Shown: positions 7,817 to 16,647 of the stretch, piece by piece | Layout: every line of letters starts with the position of its first letter | Numbering within the stretch: position 1 is the first letter of the stretch | From: Bdellovibrio bacteriovorus str. Tiberius | GTDB taxonomy: Bacteria > Bdellovibrionota > Bdellovibrionia > Bdellovibrionales > Bdellovibrionaceae | Length of the DNA stretch: 64,000 nt | Direction: 5' to 3' | Assembly (NCBI RefSeq): GCF_000317895.1 | Contig: NC_019567.1 | Coordinates: 1,674,001-1,738,000, forward strand | The notes under the pieces: model-generated | What the model saw: the letters and a program-made list of their open reading frames with translations, nothing else | What the model was told of the DNA's origin: nothing | The model's database searches: none | Translations under genes and position numbers: made by a program

Positions 7817-9509
7817 AAATATCCAGTTGCGTATTGGAGGTCAGTTCTTCAATTGTCGTGATACCCGCAAGGACTTTTTGAATCCCGTGGTCACGGAAGG
7901 TCCTCATTCCGTTGGCAACTGCTTGTCTTTTAATTGTATTACCGTCTTTACGCTGCATGATCAATGAGCGGATGTCATCCGTTACGATCATCAACTCTCC
8001 AATATTGGTACGACCGGAATAACCTTTCTGCGAGCAGTGGTTGCAACCCATTGCTTTGCAGATATTGGCCTTGTTGGCTTCTTCGCGAGTGATACCCAGC
8101 AGCTGAATTTCGAAATCCGTGGCTTCATGCGGGGCTTTACAGTGCGGGCAAAGAACACGCACCAAACGCTGGGCGATAACACCCGTGATGGAAGTTGCAA
8201 TCAGGAACGGCTCAACCCCGAAGTCGATCAGACGGGGGAAGGCCCCGGCGGAGTCATTCGTATGCAGTGTGGATAGAACCAAGTGACCCGTCAAAGAGGC
8301 CTGGATCGCCAGTTCGGCTGTTTCCAAGTCACGAATCTCACCGACCATGATGATGTCAGGGTCTTGACGAAGGAAGGAACGAAGGCCGGCTGCGAAAGTC
8401 AGGCCGATCTTTGAGTTCACTTGCACCTGACCGATACCGTGGATACGTTGCTCCACCGGATCTTCAACTGTCAGGATATTCACGTCAGGCTGATTCAGCT
8501 TGGAAAGGGCACCATACAAAGTGGTGGACTTACCAGAACCCGTCGGACCCGTAACCAGGAAGATCCCGTAGGATCTGGTCAGGATGTCCTCTTCCATTTT
8601 GGACAGATTATCCTGAGAGAAGCCCAAAGCCGCCAGTTCGCGCACCACAGAAGACCTGTCTTGAATACGCATAACCAGACGCTCACCGAACGTGGTAGGG
8701 ACGCAAGACAGACGAATATCGATATCTTTACCACCGACTTTCAAAGGAATACGACCGTCCTGGGGCAAACGCTTTTCGGCGATGTTCAGATTGGCCATAA
8801 CTTTGATACGGGACGTGATGGCGTTTTGAAGCTTTTTAGGTGGTTTGAACACGTCGAACAAAATACCGTCCGTACGGAAGCGCACGGCCATGTCTTTTTC
8901 ATAAGGCTCGATGTGGATATCAGACGCTTTTTCTTTCACCGCACGGAATAGAAGGCTGTTCACCATCTTGATCACCGGAGCGTCATCTTCGCCGGCCTCA
9001 AGCAAATCCACGATAGGATCATCCAGGTCGTAATCTTCTTCGGCGATTTCATCCAGACCCGAAAGATTCGCGGTGCTTTTTTCGTAAACTTTATTGATCG
9101 CATCCTGAACACGGCTGGAGGTGGTGATCAGAGGGCGCACGCGCTTTCCGAACAGCACCTTCATGTCATCCAGGGCTTTGAGGTTCACCGGATTACTGGT
9201 CAGTACCACCAGCAGGTCCGCGTCTTCCTTGTAGGGAAGGACGTTGTGCTGTTTTGCGTAGTTGATAGGAAGGTCCCGGATCAAGTCGACTGCGATCTCG
9301 CTGACGGGGATGTCCCGGATAAAATCCAGGCCCAGTTCTTTGCACAGATCGGAGACCACTTCATCCGCCGTGGAAAATTCCTTCGCAGCCAAAGCCTCGC
9401 CGACGGTGACGGGTCTCACCACCGAAGGGTTGTTTAACACAGAACGGATTTGGTCCTGTGTTAAAGAGGTCGATTTGGCAAGTATCGTTGAAACATCCAC
9501 GGAGGCCAT
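7815..9509 (-). CDS. gspE: Type II secretion ATPase GspE
   Basis: GspE is the cytoplasmic hexameric ATPase that drives pseudopilus assembly. The N-terminal N1E domain (about 1-150) is followed by the catalytic domain. Walker A is GPTGSGKST at 321-329 and the Walker B region is D-I-I-M-V-G-E-I-R-D around 385-394. The Asp and His boxes are present. The zinc-binding CxxC pairs are Cys454/457 and Cys489/492. Length (564) is normal for the family. GAGGAG sits 8 nt before the start and overlaps the gspD stop codon, so translation is coupled to gspD. A GspE usually docks on GspL, but no gspL is seen in this locus. Confidence 0.97.
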   Translation of the reverse strand: MASVDVSTILAKSTSLTQDQIRSVLNNPSVVRPVTVGEALAAKEFSTADEVVSDLCKELGLDFIRDIPVSEIAVDLIRDLPINYAKQHNVLPYKEDADLLVVLTSNPVNLKALDDMKVLFGKRVRPLITTSSRVQDAINKVYEKSTANLSGLDEIAEEDYDLDDPIVDLLEAGEDDAPVIKMVNSLLFRAVKEKASDIHIEPYEKDMAVRFRTDGILFDVFKPPKKLQNAITSRIKVMANLNIAEKRLPQDGRIPLKVGGKDIDIRLSCVPTTFGERLVMRIQDRSSVVRELAALGFSQDNLSKMEEDILTRSYGIFLVTGPTGSGKSTTLYGALSKLNQPDVNILTVEDPVEQRIHGIGQVQVNSKIGLTFAAGLRSFLRQDPDIIMVGEIRDLETAELAIQASLTGHLVLSTLHTNDSAGAFPRLIDFGVEPFLIATSITGVIAQRLVRVLCPHCKAPHEATDFEIQLLGITREEANKANICKAMGCNHCSQKGYSGRTNIGELMIVTDDIRSLIMQRKDGNTIKRQAVANGMRTFRDHGIQKVLAGITTIEELTSNTQLDI

Positions 9510-9514
9510 CAGAA

Positions 9515-11812
9515 TTACTCCTCAATAATAGGTTCAGCAGTTGCAGGAACATCCGCATCAGACGGAGCTTCTGCTTTGCGGCGGATTTCATCCAGTTTGG
9601 CGCCGTATGGATCCACGCCGCCCTGAGCTTTTACGAAATCAACGCGTTCATCAAGCTTCTTAGTCACAATGGCATTGGCTTCGATGTTGTTACGCACGAT
9701 TTTCGGAGTCAGGAACACAACCATGTTCGTTTTGTCTTTTACGATCGTGCGGGACTTGAACAGCCATCCAATAATTGGAATATCGCCCAGCAGAGGCACT
9801 TTCGTGACGGACTCCTGGTCTTGTTCTTTCATCAAACCACCCAGAACCACCGTGTCGCCGTTATTCACGTTGATCACAGTTTTCAGGGAACGTTTTGCCA
9901 AAGGCTGTGTGGAATCCTGGAACGCTTTCGGTGTGGAAGCTGTTGAAAGCTGGGCCACCTGTTGCTTGATTTCCATGCGGATCTGATTCGAAGCCGGGCT
10001 GATGAATGGTTTGATCGCAAGTTTGATCGTCGCGTCTTCAAACTGCGGAGTTCTTACCGTCGTGCCGCTGGTTCCAACGTTTTGCACGTTTTCACCGACA
10101 ACGACTTTGTCGCCCACTTCCAATTCACCCTCTTGATTGTCCAAAGTCATCAACTGAGGAGTGGACAGGATGTTGGCTTTTTTCGCGGTTTTCAGGAAGT
10201 TGATGAAACCCAAAAGACTAGGGATCTTCAAAGTCGTTTTGGAAACCGGATCCGTCACTTCCACCGTTTTACCCTGACCGAAGCCGATCACGGCACCAGA
10301 ACCACCTGTCGGGGACAGGAAGTCATTGATATTGGAAAGACCGTTGAAACCGACCTTGCCGTAACCACTGTCGCCGTACTGGTAGTAACCAATACCCCAG
10401 GAATTACCGTCATTCACAGACATTTCCATGATAATGGCTTCAACAAACACCTGGTCACGAGGGGTGTCAATTTTAGAAAGGATATTCAGAACCACATCGT
10501 AATCCTGCTTGCTTGCAGTCACGATCAGGCTGTTGGTGGTTTTATCAGCTGTGATTTTAACATCGCCACCGAAGATTTCCTGAGGAGCTTGCATCCCTTG
10601 AGAACCCAGCGGGGACAGCAGACTGCCACCAGTTGCCGGTTTTGGAGCGGCATCCTTGGTCACACCCTGAAGTGTTTGAGCGATCTTTTCAGCATCACCG
10701 TGGCGAACGTTGTAAACGTAAACGCCACCGGATTCTTCAGCGCGGATTTTGAAGTCCAACTGAGAAATCAGCTTTTTAATACGCACGATACCGGATTTGT
10801 TACCCACTACGATGATAGAGTTGGTACGGTCATCCGGAATCGCCATAAAGAAGCTTGCGCCCTGCTGGGATGTCGCACCCGCAGAACGGGAGAATCTTGG
10901 AACGCCGGCAGTGAAGGTGCCGGGAGCAGAACCTTGAGTTTTATTGCCTTTATTGACGATTTTATCAACGAGGTCCGCAAGATCTTTGGATTTAGCGTAC
11001 TTAACCGGGATCACTTCAAGTTGTTCTTCAAATCCTGGAACATCCAGCTGGCTGATGATTTTCATCACGCGGTCGATATTGGAACCGTAATCCGAGATGA
11101 TGATGGAGTTTGTTGGCTCGTAGATGTTCATTTCGCCGTCTTTGGACGGCAGGATGCGCAGGTCACGGTTCACTTGAGAAGCTGAGATGTGCTTCAAGTG
11201 GATGATACGTGTGATCATCTGATCTGCGTTAGGGTAGTAAGCGCCGGAGAACGTTTCGATGTTATCACGCTGGGCATTTCTTGCGGATTTGACTTTCAGG
11301 AAGCTTCCGGAAGGAACCACGGTGAAACCATTGATTGCCAAAGCGGACAAGAACGCTTTGTAAGCTTCAGAAACGGTGATCTTGGTTGGGGCGATGATCG
11401 TGATTTTGCCACGAACGCCCGGATCGATGATGAAGTTCTTGCCGGTCAATTCGCTGATCGCGCGAATGATGTCAGAAATCTCGACATTCGGGAAATCGAA
11501 AGATTCGATGGTTTCCGGGAAGTTTTTGTTATTGATGTCTTCAATCGGGGCTTTGGCAAACTTGTCTTTTTCCGCCTTGGTCAAAGGGGAGGAACCGGTT
11601 GCTGCCTCAGAACCACCGCGTGGAGCCATCCCGGACGGACCGCCGGAATTGCCGCCGCCAAAATCAGAAGGAGCGGAGTCGCCACCACCCATGTCGCCGA
11701 AATCCGGTGGCGGTGGTGGAGGCGGGAAGTCCTCAAACTGAGCCTTTGCTGCCGGGCCCACAAGTTGGGCCGTCATCAATGAAGCAAGTCCTATGCTGAC
11801 GTTCTTTTTCAT
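9515..11812 (-). CDS. gspD: Type II secretion outer-membrane secretin GspD
   Basis: GspD forms the outer-membrane channel of the type II system. It has a Sec signal peptide (cleavage near AKA-Q, residue 24). An unusual linker follows, with seven prolines (30-36) and then a Gly/Ser/Pro-rich stretch to about residue 76. Then come N0 (about 100-175), three N1-N3/KH-type domains, and the secretin barrel (about 480-735) with V-P-L-L-G-D-I-P-x-I-G-x-L-F near its end. The C-terminal tail is acidic. AGGAGGAG upstream of ATG 11812 is a strong ribosome site and lies within a short CTCCT/AGGAG palindrome. No GspS pilotin is obvious nearby. Confidence 0.97.
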   Translation of the reverse strand: MKKNVSIGLASLMTAQLVGPAAKAQFEDFPPPPPPPDFGDMGGGDSAPSDFGGGNSGGPSGMAPRGGSEAATGSSPLTKAEKDKFAKAPIEDINNKNFPETIESFDFPNVEISDIIRAISELTGKNFIIDPGVRGKITIIAPTKITVSEAYKAFLSALAINGFTVVPSGSFLKVKSARNAQRDNIETFSGAYYPNADQMITRIIHLKHISASQVNRDLRILPSKDGEMNIYEPTNSIIISDYGSNIDRVMKIISQLDVPGFEEQLEVIPVKYAKSKDLADLVDKIVNKGNKTQGSAPGTFTAGVPRFSRSAGATSQQGASFFMAIPDDRTNSIIVVGNKSGIVRIKKLISQLDFKIRAEESGGVYVYNVRHGDAEKIAQTLQGVTKDAAPKPATGGSLLSPLGSQGMQAPQEIFGGDVKITADKTTNSLIVTASKQDYDVVLNILSKIDTPRDQVFVEAIIMEMSVNDGNSWGIGYYQYGDSGYGKVGFNGLSNINDFLSPTGGSGAVIGFGQGKTVEVTDPVSKTTLKIPSLLGFINFLKTAKKANILSTPQLMTLDNQEGELEVGDKVVVGENVQNVGTSGTTVRTPQFEDATIKLAIKPFISPASNQIRMEIKQQVAQLSTASTPKAFQDSTQPLAKRSLKTVINVNNGDTVVLGGLMKEQDQESVTKVPLLGDIPIIGWLFKSRTIVKDKTNMVVFLTPKIVRNNIEANAIVTKKLDERVDFVKAQGGVDPYGAKLDEIRRKAEAPSDADVPATAEPIIEE

Positions 11813-11855
11813 GTTGCTTCTCCTCCTGAGGAGTTGTCTTAAAATCCTTTTAAGT

Positions 11856-12770
11856 CTATTGGATATTGTACGTCATGGTTTCGTTTTTACCGTTACGTTC
11901 CACTTGAAGAGTCACTTTTGGTGAGTTCTTCAGGGTGTTGTAAAGTTCCATGGCTTTTGCAGGGCTGTCGACAGGGGTGCCGTCGACAGACTTAATGACG
12001 TCCATTCTTTGGATGCCAAGTTGTTCGTAAATGCTGCCTGGTTGCATGTCCAAAATGCGGAAACCGTTGATGTTGCCGGTGCCGGGCTCACGATTTGGAA
12101 CCGCACGGGCTTGCATCAGAATGCTGGACAGATCGTTGGTGTATTTCAATAGGTCTGCACGTTTGATCACGAAGTTGTTGTCGCTGACTTTTTGGACTTC
12201 TTTGCCGGAATCACCTGTTGATTTGCCAGCGCCGAAAGCGACTTTGCCGCCTTCTTTTTTCATTTCGATGTATTCAAGACGGTTTGAATTCAGATTGCGG
12301 AATACCACCTTTTGGCGTTCCACTTTCATGATTTCAGCCATGCCTTCGATCTGTTTGCCGGGGCTGTAAGAAACCACACCTTGCTTGCCGCGAATTTCAA
12401 TGGCGGCCAGGGATTTTTCAGGGTTGGAATGCACCAAAGTTCCGATCAGATTCAAAGGCAATTGCGACGGAACCGGATCTGCTTCGCGTTGGGCTTCTGC
12501 GCCTTTGGATTTGTCCACCAGCGCATCCGGAATCACACCGCTGGAAGCAAAGATGTTACGACTGGTGATAGAGTTGTAAGCACCACGGCTGACGCCGGCT
12601 TCAAACTGACTGGATTTCGGATGGGACGGGGGAGCAGATTGCGGAAGCATCTTATCGCGATAGGCGAGAATGCCCAGATCGGCCACGCAGTAACCAATAA
12701 ATGCAAAGAGAATATAGGGATACCACTTTTCAAGTGGTGGTCTTTGATTCTTCGAGTTGCGTGAAGTCAC
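11856..12770 (-). CDS. gspC: Type II secretion linker protein GspC
   Basis: GspC connects the inner-membrane platform to the secretin N0 domain. The 304-residue protein has a short cytoplasmic start, one membrane helix (about 17-37), a homology-region domain (about 70-165), and a C-terminal PDZ domain (about 225-304) containing G-S-I-Y-E-Q-L-G-I and D-V-I-K-S-V-D-G. The start is GTG 12770, with AAGGA about 10 nt upstream. It is the first gene of gspCDEF and is divergent from the gene at 12946. Confidence 0.93.
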   Translation of the reverse strand: MTSRNSKNQRPPLEKWYPYILFAFIGYCVADLGILAYRDKMLPQSAPPSHPKSSQFEAGVSRGAYNSITSRNIFASSGVIPDALVDKSKGAEAQREADPVPSQLPLNLIGTLVHSNPEKSLAAIEIRGKQGVVSYSPGKQIEGMAEIMKVERQKVVFRNLNSNRLEYIEMKKEGGKVAFGAGKSTGDSGKEVQKVSDNNFVIKRADLLKYTNDLSSILMQARAVPNREPGTGNINGFRILDMQPGSIYEQLGIQRMDVIKSVDGTPVDSPAKAMELYNTLKNSPKVTLQVERNGKNETMTYNIQ

Positions 12771-12867
12771 GGCTATACAATCCTTTGTAATTAACCAGCA
12801 TTACTGCTGACAGCTCCTAGTCCTTGGGCCTCTGGTTAGCCTATCAAAAAGGCTTGGTGACTGCACT

Positions 12868-12909
12868 AAAAAATACATACTGGACCCTGGTCTGGGTCTT
12901 GTATTTTTC
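12868..12909. promoter_or_regulatory. Nested terminator-like hairpin in the gspC/12946 divergent region
   Basis: AAAAATAC (12869-12876) pairs with GTATTTTT (12901-12908). Inside this stem, GACCC (12883-12887) pairs with GGGTC (12894-12898). The A/T-flanked GC stem resembles a bidirectional terminator but lies upstream of both neighbouring genes, so it may act as an attenuator or operator. Its function is unproven. Confidence 0.45.
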
Positions 12910-12945
12910 TGCACACATTTCGTAAAGATAGGTCATGATAGGGAT

Positions 12946-13512
12946 ATGAGAATTCTCTACTTCACGGATGGAGCAGGAATCGATCTCTTGGGTATTCGCG
13001 AATCCTTATTGCGGATCCCGGAGGTGCTCACCTCTCTACGTCGAGGCCAGGAACAGGCACGATACGTAGATTTGATGCAGGTGATGGCATTGCCGGACGA
13101 AGATTTTCGTCTGGTCCCTTCTGTATTGAGAAACTACCTGATCAATTTAGTGCAACGGGGACTGCATCAGCGCTGGATCAATCGTGATCACCGCGCCGAT
13201 TTGATCCTTCGTCGTATCAATCATCGTAACTTTGCTGAAATTAAGGCAGAAGTTATGAACTTCATCCATGGAAAGCTGGAAGGCCGTCCGGTGGCGACCA
13301 AGGATCTGCATTTGTTGCATTTCCTGAGTTCCATCGAAATCACCATTATCGGTCCGGGCTACGATGAAATCGAAATGTGGTTGCGTCGTGAAATCTCAAC
13401 CCGCAGTGATGTGAAGGTTTTGATCAAGGATGTGATTGCGTCCGATCCGCAATTGGACTGGTTCTGGCCGCACGTTTCTGAAACGATGGTTTCCTCGGCT
13501 GGACTTATCTAA
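12946..13512 (+). CDS. Conserved-looking protein of unknown function
   Basis: This 188-residue protein has no signal peptide or membrane helix and is rich in Arg, Leu and Ile. I recognise no domain. It reads as a compact alpha/beta cytoplasmic protein. The middle part (about residues 60-110) is strongly basic with many Arg, which could favour nucleic-acid or phospholipid contact, though this is only a composition-based remark. It stands alone between the divergent gspC and the chemotaxis receptor gene. Confidence 0.75.
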   Translation: MRILYFTDGAGIDLLGIRESLLRIPEVLTSLRRGQEQARYVDLMQVMALPDEDFRLVPSVLRNYLINLVQRGLHQRWINRDHRADLILRRINHRNFAEIKAEVMNFIHGKLEGRPVATKDLHLLHFLSSIEITIIGPGYDEIEMWLRREISTRSDVKVLIKDVIASDPQLDWFWPHVSETMVSSAGLI

Positions 13513-13559
13513 ATAAACAAAAGTTACACCCTTAAGACCCCATAGAAAATACCGAAAAG

Positions 13560-13580
13560 CCCTCCACAATTATGTGAGGG
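13560..13580 (+). promoter_or_regulatory. Hairpin covering the ribosome site of the chemotaxis receptor gene
   Basis: CCCTC-(C)-ACA (13560-13568) pairs with TGT-GAGGG (13573-13580) around an ATTA loop. The 3' arm is the GAGGG ribosome site, five bases before ATG 13586. If formed in the mRNA, it would occlude initiation. Confidence 0.45.
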
Positions 13581-13585
13581 TCGCT

Positions 13586-15064
13586 ATGAACGTGTTCGCG
13601 AAAGTTCGTCTTTTTAATTTATTGTCAGTCGGTTTGGTGTTGGCGCTGTATGTTTGTATCGGCACAGCGTTTCACTATGAGTCTGAGTTGAATCGGGCCC
13701 ACGAATCGAAGTTTGAATCCATCCAACTGGCGCAGCAGCTGCGCGATGATTCTGCGGCGTTGACCCGCAATGCCCGCACTTACGTGGTGACCGGGGATAA
13801 AAAGTTTGAAGAGGAATATTTAAAAATTATTGCCGTTCGAAATGGTGATGAAGCGCGTGCGGATGGCAGAAAAGTGTCCGCGAAAGTCCTGATGCAGGAA
13901 GCGGGATTCACCGCAGAAGAGTTTGCTTTGCTGGCGGAAGCCGAAAAGCGTTCCAATGATCTGGTGAAAACTGAAACAGCGGCAATGAACGCAGTCAAAG
14001 GACTGTATGCTGACAGCTCCGGCCAATTCACTGTGCGAAAAGAGCCTGATCTGACCTTGGCGCGCCAACTGATGCATGATGAATCCTATCACAAGTTCGT
14101 GAATACCATTGGTGAACCCATCGATAAATTCGAAGCCGTGTTGCAGGCACGTGTGCGTGGGGCTGTTGAAAAGGCATTGTGGTACGCAAAGCTTGCCCTG
14201 GGCTGTGTCGCGGTGATGATTATCGCCTTGTCAGTGACGATGTTTATGTCGTCTTTCTCGCTGAAAGAGGGCATTCGTCTGCAAACTGAATCTTTGTCGG
14301 CCGCTTATGCGCAGATTCGTCGTCTGGTCACTGATCTGACCGGCTCAAGTTCTGCGTTGTCCGCGGCTTCTACAGAATCTGCAGCTTCCCTGGAAGAAAC
14401 CGTGGCGTCTTTGGAAGAGCTGACCAGCATGATCAAACTGAATGCGGACAACGCGAAGATGGCTTCTGACGTGTCGCAGGTTTCCAAAACCACTGCCGAA
14501 GAAGGCGCGCAAGAGATCGCTTCCCTGATGCAGTCAATGAACGAGATTGCCAGCTCTTCAAGAAAGATCGAAGAGATTGTAAATGTGATTGATGATATCG
14601 CGTTTCAGACGAATCTGCTGGCGCTGAATGCGGCGGTTGAAGCAGCCCGTGCGGGCGAGCAGGGAAAAGGTTTTGCGGTGGTTGCGGAAGCAGTTCGCGC
14701 TCTGGCTTTGCGCAGTGCCACTTCGGCAAAGGAAATTTCCGGATTGATTTCTGAAAGCGCAAATCAAGTGGAGCGAGGGCAGGCAGTTGCAAAAAGCAGC
14801 CACGAGGTTCTTAATAAAATTGTGGCTTCCGTGAATAAAGTGGCCAGTCTGAATAACGAAATCGCAACCGCCAGCCAGGAGCAAAGCACCGGGGTGTCGC
14901 AGATTTCCCAGGCGATGAATCAGCTGGATCAGGTCACGCAAACCAATGCATCTTCTTCAGAAACTATTTCTGAGGCGGCGGGAAGTTTGAATCATTCCAC
15001 CGAAGGACTTACAGCCACCATCAACAATCTTGAGACCCTGACTGGTCTCAAGAAAGCCGGCTAG
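13586..15064 (+). CDS. Methyl-accepting chemotaxis protein without a clear HAMP domain
   Basis: This is a transmembrane chemoreceptor. An N-terminal membrane helix (about 5-27) is followed by a helical periplasmic sensor of about 175 residues of the four-helix-bundle type, then a second helix (about 202-225). Only about 25 residues later the methylation/signalling coiled coil begins, so a normal HAMP domain of about 50 residues appears to be missing. The signalling tip contains the conserved hairpin [20 protein letters not shown] with G-K-G-F-A-V-V-A-E-x-V-R. No C-terminal CheR-binding pentapeptide is seen. ATG 13586 is chosen over GTG 13574 because GAGGG lies 5 nt upstream. It converges on the next gene with a 3-bp gap. 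Confidence 0.93.
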   Translation: MNVFAKVRLFNLLSVGLVLALYVCIGTAFHYESELNRAHESKFESIQLAQQLRDDSAALTRNARTYVVTGDKKFEEEYLKIIAVRNGDEARADGRKVSAKVLMQEAGFTAEEFALLAEAEKRSNDLVKTETAAMNAVKGLYADSSGQFTVRKEPDLTLARQLMHDESYHKFVNTIGEPIDKFEAVLQARVRGAVEKALWYAKLALGCVAVMIIALSVTMFMSSFSLKEGIRLQTESLSAAYAQIRRLVTDLTGSSSALSAASTESAASLEETVASLEELTSMIKLNADNAKMASDVSQVSKTTAEEGAQEIASLMQSMNEIASSSRKIEEIVNVIDDIAFQTNLLALNAAVEAARAGEQGKGFAVVAEAVRALALRSATSAKEISGLISESANQVERGQAVAKSSHEVLNKIVASVNKVASLNNEIATASQEQSTGVSQISQAMNQLDQVTQTNASSSETISEAAGSLNHSTEGLTATINNLETLTGLKKAG

Positions 15065-15067
15065 AAG

Positions 15068-16522
15068 TTAATTTCCACACATGCCGTCAAATGAGCTCTT
15101 ACCCTTGGGGTAAGGTTTGCAGACCTTGGCGGCAAAGCGCGCACCGGCCGCATGTTGTGAAACCGTCCAGTCAAAATCAGTTTCCCAGGACTTCACCGTG
15201 CGCACCGCTTTACGGCAGGATTCCATCGTCAAACCGTTGCCACAGATGTTTAAGCTCACTTCCGTTTTGGCAATCAACCACTGCAGGAACGGGTGCGGGC
15301 CCCACAGCTGATCGCGCGAACAAGGCAGACTGATGCCGGCCACTTCGCCGCTCACATGCCAGGAAGAATAGATGCCGCTGGCAACCATGTTATCCATGTA
15401 CTTTTCCAACATCTTGCGTGCGCGTTCTTCAATGCGCGGCACGGACAGATCAAACGGTGCACCGACAGTCTTTAAGAAGTTACAGAAAGGATCTTTGGCC
15501 ACCTTGTCATAGCCGCATTGCTTTTCGCGGCCACGTTTCAGCGTGGTTTCAATGACGGTTTGTTCAAAGGTGCGACCCATGCCACGCAAGGCGACCTCTT
15601 TGGTTCTTTGCAGGCTCCAGAACAAATGGGCCGGGGTTTCAATCTGCTGACAAAGGCGAATACCGCGATAAAGGTGGGCCGCCATGGATTCAACCTGAAT
15701 GGCCAAAAGGGGGCTTAAGCCGGCCTCGATCATTTGGCAGGTCATGAAAGCCGCGCCCATCACATGATAGTTTTTAGAGGCAATTTGAACGTCTTTTTTG
15801 CCCGGGTACTGAATGCTCAGAACTTTCTTTTTCAAATCATCACTGATGTCCGATGCTTTGGAAAGTCCACCAGCCACATAGAAATCTGCGAATTGGGAAG
15901 GACAGACCGTGTTGATTTCAGAGTTCCCATCCGTCGGGGAATAAAGCTCGTCGGAAGATATACCCGTGCTGGTCAGTTTGATTTCAACATCCTGATTGGT
16001 GAATTCACCCTGGTTTTTATCATCATGTCCGCAAAGGCCAATCAGACTCATCGCCACGTTGGGATTTCCGTTGGCGTACTTCAGAGCTTTTTCATACAGC
16101 CAGCCGGGTTTTAGGTCCTTGCGGTTTTTCCCTGCCACGTCCCCCAAAGAGGGCCGCGCATGACGGGATTTATCACCTTCAGCGGTTTGGCGCTGTTTTG
16201 TGCTTAGTTTTAAATCGCGATAGAACAAATAGGCTTTTTCCGCAAAGCAGGCATTTTGTTCGAACTGCTGTTCAAAGAACAAAGCCACGCCGGTGTTGGC
16301 GTTGGCCACTTCGTTGTCATAGGAATAGGACTTCAGGGAAAGAATGTTGTAATAGCGTTCCAGGCCGTCTTTTACGCCCGAATTGGGAAGCTTGCTGATC
16401 AGGGTTAAAGCGATCTTGTTGGCGGAAGAGATGTTGTTCACATCCGGCCCCAGGTCGCTGGCTTGAGCGGTCAAAGAAAGGCTCAAAACCCCGGCAACCA
16501 GGGCTTTAGAGAACTGTTTCAT
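15068..16522 (-). CDS. Secreted protein of unknown function
   Basis: ATG 16522 gives a typical signal peptide (MKQFSKALVAGVLSLSLTAQA); an alternative start at 16552 would add ten residues. The mature protein of about 460 residues has numerous cysteines, suggesting disulfides. A segment around G-L-C-G-H-D-D and several Trp/His-containing motifs in the C-terminal third do not match a family I recognise. Its size and export signal fit a periplasmic or secreted enzyme or binding protein, but nothing more can be said. It lies alone and converges on the chemoreceptor gene. Confidence 0.75.
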   Translation of the reverse strand: MKQFSKALVAGVLSLSLTAQASDLGPDVNNISSANKIALTLISKLPNSGVKDGLERYYNILSLKSYSYDNEVANANTGVALFFEQQFEQNACFAEKAYLFYRDLKLSTKQRQTAEGDKSRHARPSLGDVAGKNRKDLKPGWLYEKALKYANGNPNVAMSLIGLCGHDDKNQGEFTNQDVEIKLTSTGISSDELYSPTDGNSEINTVCPSQFADFYVAGGLSKASDISDDLKKKVLSIQYPGKKDVQIASKNYHVMGAAFMTCQMIEAGLSPLLAIQVESMAAHLYRGIRLCQQIETPAHLFWSLQRTKEVALRGMGRTFEQTVIETTLKRGREKQCGYDKVAKDPFCNFLKTVGAPFDLSVPRIEERARKMLEKYMDNMVASGIYSSWHVSGEVAGISLPCSRDQLWGPHPFLQWLIAKTEVSLNICGNGLTMESCRKAVRTVKSWETDFDWTVSQHAAGARFAAKVCKPYPKGKSSFDGMCGN

Positions 16523-16647
16523 TTTGAGATGGCGCACTTGAGAGTTTCCCATACCGGAAAATGAAGCAAAACCAGCGCCTGCTTGGGATAAGGCAGGGTT
16601 GATTTAAGCCCCTAAGCACTGTCGAAAGTGCCCAAAATAGTTACCGT

